Part shown: piece by piece, positions 8,334 through 11,427 of the stretch
Numbering within the stretch: the first letter of the stretch is position 1
How the letters are laid out: each line of letters begins with the position of its first letter
Assembly: GCA_046262015.1 (NCBI GenBank)
Contig: JBHENN010000131.1
Coordinates: forward strand, 1 to 11,427
Origin: JBHENN01 sp046262015
GTDB lineage: Bacteria > Actinomycetota > CADDZG01 > WHSQ01
Length of the DNA: 11,427 nt
Direction of reading: 5' to 3'
The notes under the pieces: model-generated
What the model was told of the DNA's origin: nothing
Seen by the model: only the letters and a program-made list of their open reading frames with translations
The model's database searches: none
Program-made: the position numbers and the translations under genes

Positions 8334-9185
8334 TCAGGAGCGATGCGCCTGGGGGTGCTCGCGCCGGTCGATCGCCTCGAAGCGCGCCCTCAGGGCGGCG
8401 AGCGCCTCGTCCTCCCCCGGATACGTCAGTGCAGCCCGGGCGGGGGGCGCGGGGGCGCCGCCTCGTCCGCTCAGCGTCTCCCGGACCCGGTCGGCGAGGC
8501 GGTCGGTGAACGTCCGCGCGCCCTCCGCCGCGGTCTCGGGTAGCACCACGGCGAAGAGGTGGATCTCCCCGTCGCGGGCGTACACGGCCCTATCGACGGT
8601 CCGGACGCTGTCCCGGAGGAGCTTGGCGAGATCCTTCACCGCCCGCGCGCCCTGGCGGCCCGGCGCTACGCCTGCATCCGGGACCTCCACTAGGGCGACC
8701 GAGAACAGGGTCTGGTAGCGCTGGGCACGCGCCATCTCCAACTCCGTCTCCTGCACGAAGAAGCGGGCGTTGAAGAGCCCGGTCGCGTCGTCGATCTGGT
8801 CGTAGAGCTCGAGCTTGCTGAGGGATCCCTCGAGCTGTTGGGCGGCCCATCCGCCGATCCCTCCGAAAGCCACGTACGCCAGTGCTCGGGAAACCAGCAA
8901 GCCCCCGAAGCGACCGAGGCCCACCGCCTCGATCGCCGGGTACCGCAGAGCGGCGTACGCGGCCGCGGCCGCGGCGCCGGCCGCGAGACCACCGCGCACC
9001 CCCCATAGGACGAGGGCGACGAACACCGGGACGAACAGCAGGGTACCGAGCACCTCGGCGGTGTCGACGCGGCGCGCGTACATCACCGCGGCGGTCAGCA
9101 GCAGCACGACCAAGCCGCCGACCAGCAGCAGCCGACGCGCCCGGTCGTAGTCCATGCCCGTCGCGGCCGCGTCCGAGTGGCCCAT
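8334..9185 (-). CDS. Membrane protein with degenerate GGDEF-like domain
   Basis: The 283 residues begin with about four hydrophobic segments (roughly 19-37, 47-63, 67-83 and 95-115), so the N-terminal third is a membrane domain. The cytoplasmic part starts with YDQIDDATGLFNARFF, which corresponds to the D-x-LTGLxNRRxF opening of GGDEF domains. It continues to ARDGEIHLFAVVLPET, where the GGDEF active-site hairpin would be. Aligning the conserved FAVVLPET end, GGDEF is replaced by EIHLF, so the metal-binding acid and the GTP-contacting glycines are missing and cyclase activity is not expected. A regulatory or binding role is possible. The ATG at 9185 has AGGAT 8 nt upstream; TAGGAT there could instead be a -10 of a nearly leaderless message. 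It precedes the phosphoribosyltransferase gene and diverges from the gene at 9233. Confidence 0.75.
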   Translation of the reverse strand: MGHSDAAATGMDYDRARRLLLVGGLVVLLLTAAVMYARRVDTAEVLGTLLFVPVFVALVLWGVRGGLAAGAAAAAAYAALRYPAIEAVGLGRFGGLLVSRALAYVAFGGIGGWAAQQLEGSLSKLELYDQIDDATGLFNARFFVQETELEMARAQRYQTLFSVALVEVPDAGVAPGRQGARAVKDLAKLLRDSVRTVDRAVYARDGEIHLFAVVLPETAAEGARTFTDRLADRVRETLSGRGGAPAPPARAALTYPGEDEALAALRARFEAIDRREHPQAHRS

Positions 9186-9220
9186 GACGGCGCATCCTAG
9201 TCGCTGATCCGACGTCTCTC

Positions 9221-9226
9221 TATGAT
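9221..9226 (+). promoter_or_regulatory. -10 element of a leaderless gene
   Basis: TATGAT (5 of 6 consensus bases) ends 6 nt before the GTG at 9233, so transcription would begin at or next to the start codon. No clear -35 is seen 16-18 bp upstream and there is no ribosome binding site before the GTG. This spacing is typical of leaderless actinobacterial genes. Confidence 0.65.
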
Positions 9227-9232
9227 GGGTAC

Positions 9233-9691
9233 GTGCCCTCGGTCCTCCGGTCGCGCCTCGCCCTTCTCGGGCTGCTCGGCGCGTTCCTGATACCGATCGG
9301 GATGTCGTCGCTGCGGGGGCTCACGCACGTGCTGACGTGCAAAGAGGAGAGGGCGACCCCCTTCTCGTTGACCCGTGACCGAGGGGGGGAGGTAGTGGTG
9401 ACCACCTCGCGGCGGCTCGTGCGCGGAGAGGAGGAGGCGGGTGCGTGCCCCGGGCTCTCCTTCGAGATGGGAGCTCGATTCGCCGGACGCGATGCCATCG
9501 AGATGGTGCTTCCGATCGAGAACACCACCACCTTCCTATGGCGCGGGACCGTGGAGCTCGTCGTCGACGGGGTCGCGATACCCGTCGGCATCGGCGAGAT
9601 CGGCCCGGGCGAGACGCGTCGCGAGTCCGTACGCCTATCGCTCGAGCGGGGCGTACAGGAGGTCAGCGGCTCCCTGTTGATCGGCCCCTAG
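9233..9691 (+). CDS. Conserved-looking hypothetical protein with N-terminal membrane anchor
   Basis: The 152 residues start with RSR and a hydrophobic stretch (about 9-26, LALLGLLGAFLIPIG), a signal anchor or uncleaved signal peptide. The remainder is predicted outside the membrane: a strand-rich domain with motifs such as EVVVTTSRRL, IEMVLPIENTTTFLWRG and VELVVDGVAIPVGIGEIGPGE, suggesting a beta-sandwich. Only two cysteines are present (36 and 72), which could pair. I do not recognise the family and assign no function. The GTG start is supported by the TATGAT six bases upstream (leaderless) and by the fact that the hydrophobic segment begins immediately. It is transcribed away from the GGDEF-like gene and its stop is 18 bp from the stop of the convergent small gene at 9710. 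Confidence 0.75.
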   Translation: MPSVLRSRLALLGLLGAFLIPIGMSSLRGLTHVLTCKEERATPFSLTRDRGGEVVVTTSRRLVRGEEEAGACPGLSFEMGARFAGRDAIEMVLPIENTTTFLWRGTVELVVDGVAIPVGIGEIGPGETRRESVRLSLERGVQEVSGSLLIGP

Positions 9692-9709
9692 CCCCGGGGA
9701 CGGGGAGAC

Positions 9710-9832
9710 TTACCGCAGCAGCCAGTTGAGGAGCAGCGTCCCGACCACCGAGAGCAGGATCGACACCACGATCATCGCCAGACACCCCGGCCCCCCGCCC
9801 AACGGGCGTATCTCGACATTCCCGAACCGCAC
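9710..9832 (-). CDS. Small membrane protein, 40 residues
   Basis: A GTG at 9832 opens a 40-codon frame ending in TAA at 9710. AAGGGAGG (9846-9839) sits 6 nt before the start, the best ribosome binding site in the window. The product has a short polar N-terminus with a glycine/proline turn (RPLGGGPG), one cysteine (17) and a hydrophobic helix (about 18-39, LAMIVVSILLSVVG then LLLNWLL) ending in Arg: a single-span membrane protein. Third codon positions are strongly G/C-rich, as in neighbouring genes. It starts 35 nt after the typA stop on the same strand and is probably co-transcribed with it. Similar tiny one-helix proteins with a GGGxGC turn seem familiar from other actinobacteria, but I cannot confirm this. 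Function unknown. Confidence 0.75.
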   Translation of the reverse strand: MRFGNVEIRPLGGGPGCLAMIVVSILLSVVGTLLLNWLLR

Positions 9833-9838
9833 CCACTA

Positions 9839-9846
9839 CCTCCCTT
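9839..9846 (-). promoter_or_regulatory. Strong ribosome binding site of the 40-codon gene
   Basis: AAGGGAGG on the minus strand with a 6 nt spacer to GTG 9832. It is the main reason to accept such a short frame as a gene. Confidence 0.7.
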
Positions 9847-9867
9847 CGTTCCGCCCGAGCCGCGTCG

Positions 9868-11427
9868 TCAGGACGGGACCCGGCGCGCTCCTGCGCGTCC
9901 GGCGCGCCCGCGCGTGTTGGCGTCCAGGATCGCCTTGCGGATCCGCACCGACCGAGGCGTCACCTCGACGCACTCGTCGTCCCGGATGAACTCGAGAGCC
10001 TGCTCCAGGGAGAGCTCGCGCGGGGGGATCAGACGTACCAGGATGTCTCCGGTCGACGAGCGCATGTTGGTGAGCTTCTTCTCCTTGGTCGGGTTCACGT
10101 CCATGTCCTCGGTGCGGGAGTTCTCCCCCACGACCATCCCTTCGTACACCTCGACCCCCGGGCCCACGAAGAGCGTCCCTCGTTCCTGGAGGTTGGCGAG
10201 CGCGTACGAGGTCGTGGGACCCGACCGGTCGGCCACCAAGCTCCCGCTGGGGCGGGTCCGCAGCTCCCCATGCCACGGCTCGTAGCGATCGAACACGTGG
10301 TGCAGCACTCCGGTCCCGCGCGTCTCGGTCATGAACTCCGTGCGGAAACCGATGAGACCGCGCGCGGGCACCAGGTACTCCATCCGGACCCAACCGGTCC
10401 CGTGGTTGACCATGTGCTCGAGCCTGCCCTTGCGCAGAGCGAGCATCTGCGTCACCACGCCCATGAAGTCCTCAGGGACGTCGATCGCCAGGCGTTCGAT
10501 GGGCTCCTGGACCACCCCGGCGACGGTGCGGGTGACTACCTGGGGCTTGCCCACCGTCAGCTCGAAGCCCTCACGGCGCATCATCTCGACCAGCACCGCA
10601 AGCTGCAGCTCCCCCCGGCCCTGGACCTCCCACGTATCGGGGCGCGCCGTGTCGAGGACCCTGATCGAGACGTTGCCGACCAACTCCGCGTCGAGCCGGC
10701 TCCGGAGGAGCCGAGCCGTCATCTTGCTCCCTTCCCTCCCGGCGAGAGGTGAGGTGTTGACGCCGATCGTGATCGACAGGCTGGGGGCGTCGAAGAAGCT
10801 CACCGGGAGCGGCCGGGGATCGTCCGGGTCGGCAAGCGTCTCGCCGATCGTCACCTCGGGCAACCCGGCGATCGCGATGATCTCGCCGGGCCCCACCGTC
10901 TCGGCGTCCACCCGGTCGAGCGCTTCCGTCACGTACAGCTCGGTCACCTTGACGCCTTCGATCTCGCCGGTCGCCCGGCACCACGCGACCATCTGACCCC
11001 GCCGCAACGTCCCGTGATGGACCCGGCACAGCGCGAGCCGGCCGACGTAGGGGGACGCGTCGAGGTTCGTCACCAGCGCCTGAAGGGGGTGATGTTCGTC
11101 GTGGACGGGCGCGGGGATGTGGTCGACGAGAACCTGGAACAGAGCCTTGAGATCGGCGCCCTGAAGGGCCGGATCGAGCGAGGACCATCCGGCGCGTGCG
11201 TTGCAATACACGATCGGGAACTCGATCTGGCTCTCGGCGGCGTCGAGGTCGAGGAACAGCTCGTAGACCTCGTCGATCACCTCCGAGATCCGCGCGTCCG
11301 GCCGGTCGACCTTGTTGATCACCAGGATCACCGGGAGATCGCCCTCCAACGCCTTCCGGAGCACGAAGCGCGTCTGCGGCAGCGGCCCCTCGCTGGCGTC
11401 GACCAGCAGGAGCACACCGTCCACCAT
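9868..11427 (-). CDS. typA: TypA/BipA ribosome-associated translational GTPase (N-terminus outside window)
   Basis: TypA/BipA is an elongation-factor-like GTPase that binds 70S ribosomes and is needed for growth under stress and cold, with a role in 50S assembly in E. coli. The 519 residues seen are about 85% of the usual 600-620. The frame stays open to the window edge at MVDGVLLLVDASEGP, which in the family follows the G3 switch II region, so G1 to G3 lie outside. Visible are the G4 motif NKVD (fragment residues 38-41), the G5 region YCNARAGW, the beta-barrel domain II (LVTNLDASPYVGRLALCRVHHG), an EF-G-like domain III and V (including GRGELQLAVLVEMMRREGFE), and the TypA-specific C-terminus with GMVVGENSRTEDMDVN and KEKKLTNMRSSTGD. 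A basic tail ends at the TGA at 9868. The 40-codon gene follows 35 nt downstream. Confidence 0.97.
   Translation of the reverse strand: MVDGVLLLVDASEGPLPQTRFVLRKALEGDLPVILVINKVDRPDARISEVIDEVYELFLDLDAAESQIEFPIVYCNARAGWSSLDPALQGADLKALFQVLVDHIPAPVHDEHHPLQALVTNLDASPYVGRLALCRVHHGTLRRGQMVAWCRATGEIEGVKVTELYVTEALDRVDAETVGPGEIIAIAGLPEVTIGETLADPDDPRPLPVSFFDAPSLSITIGVNTSPLAGREGSKMTARLLRSRLDAELVGNVSIRVLDTARPDTWEVQGRGELQLAVLVEMMRREGFELTVGKPQVVTRTVAGVVQEPIERLAIDVPEDFMGVVTQMLALRKGRLEHMVNHGTGWVRMEYLVPARGLIGFRTEFMTETRGTGVLHHVFDRYEPWHGELRTRPSGSLVADRSGPTTSYALANLQERGTLFVGPGVEVYEGMVVGENSRTEDMDVNPTKEKKLTNMRSSTGDILVRLIPPRELSLEQALEFIRDDECVEVTPRSVRIRKAILDANTRGRAGRAGARRVPS

Noticed and set aside
9683..9709. Runs of CCCC and GGGG between the convergent stops at 9691 and 9710
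   Set aside because: The pairings available are only four base pairs and mutually exclusive, with no T-tract. They may help termination but cannot be called.

Overview
The window is about 11.4 kb of high-GC DNA and reads as core chromosome of an actinobacterium-like organism. The main reason is the gene order dnaK-grpE-dnaJ-hspR on one strand: the MerR-type heat-shock repressor HspR inside a dnaK operon is characteristic of Actinomycetota. GTG starts, a leaderless-looking gene and an Actinobacteria-style phosphoribosyltransferase agree. I cannot name a genus. An uncultivated lineage is possible but is only an impression.

Layout, left to right. Positions 1-132 hold the 3' end of an unidentified plus-strand gene. 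It converges on a long minus-strand run whose genes, in transcription order, are: a membrane protein with a degenerate GGDEF-like domain (9185-8334), a type I phosphoribosyltransferase (8292-7603), a 145 bp gap carrying a strong promoter, then dnaK (7457-5628), grpE (5616-4975), dnaJ (4971-4030), hspR (4016-3531), clpB (3515-915) and a lipoprotein with an HExxH zinc-protease motif (869-279). Gaps from dnaK to clpB are only 3 to 15 nt, so these five genes form one operon. The lipoprotein follows clpB by 45 nt and may be its last member.

To the right, a short divergent promoter region (9186-9232) separates the GGDEF-like gene from a plus-strand membrane-anchored hypothetical protein (9233-9691) that looks leaderless. 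That gene converges on a minus-strand pair: the truncated translational GTPase typA/bipA (11427-9868, 5' end outside the window) and a 40-codon membrane protein (9832-9710) with a near-perfect ribosome binding site.

How the genes work together: DnaK, DnaJ and GrpE form the Hsp70 folding cycle, ClpB pulls apart aggregates with DnaK, and HspR represses the operon, using DnaK as co-repressor in characterised species. The dnaK promoter has TTGACA and CATACT hexamers 17 bp apart, and a perfect half of the HspR operator (HAIR) lies at the expected transcription start. The partner half-site is poor.

I see no mobile element, CRISPR array, tRNA or rRNA. I did not find a clearly new multi-gene system. 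The observations most worth checking are the zincin-like lipoprotein at the end of the chaperone operon, the zinc-finger-less DnaJ in the operon position, the unusual operator, the degenerate GGDEF protein and the 40-residue gene after typA.
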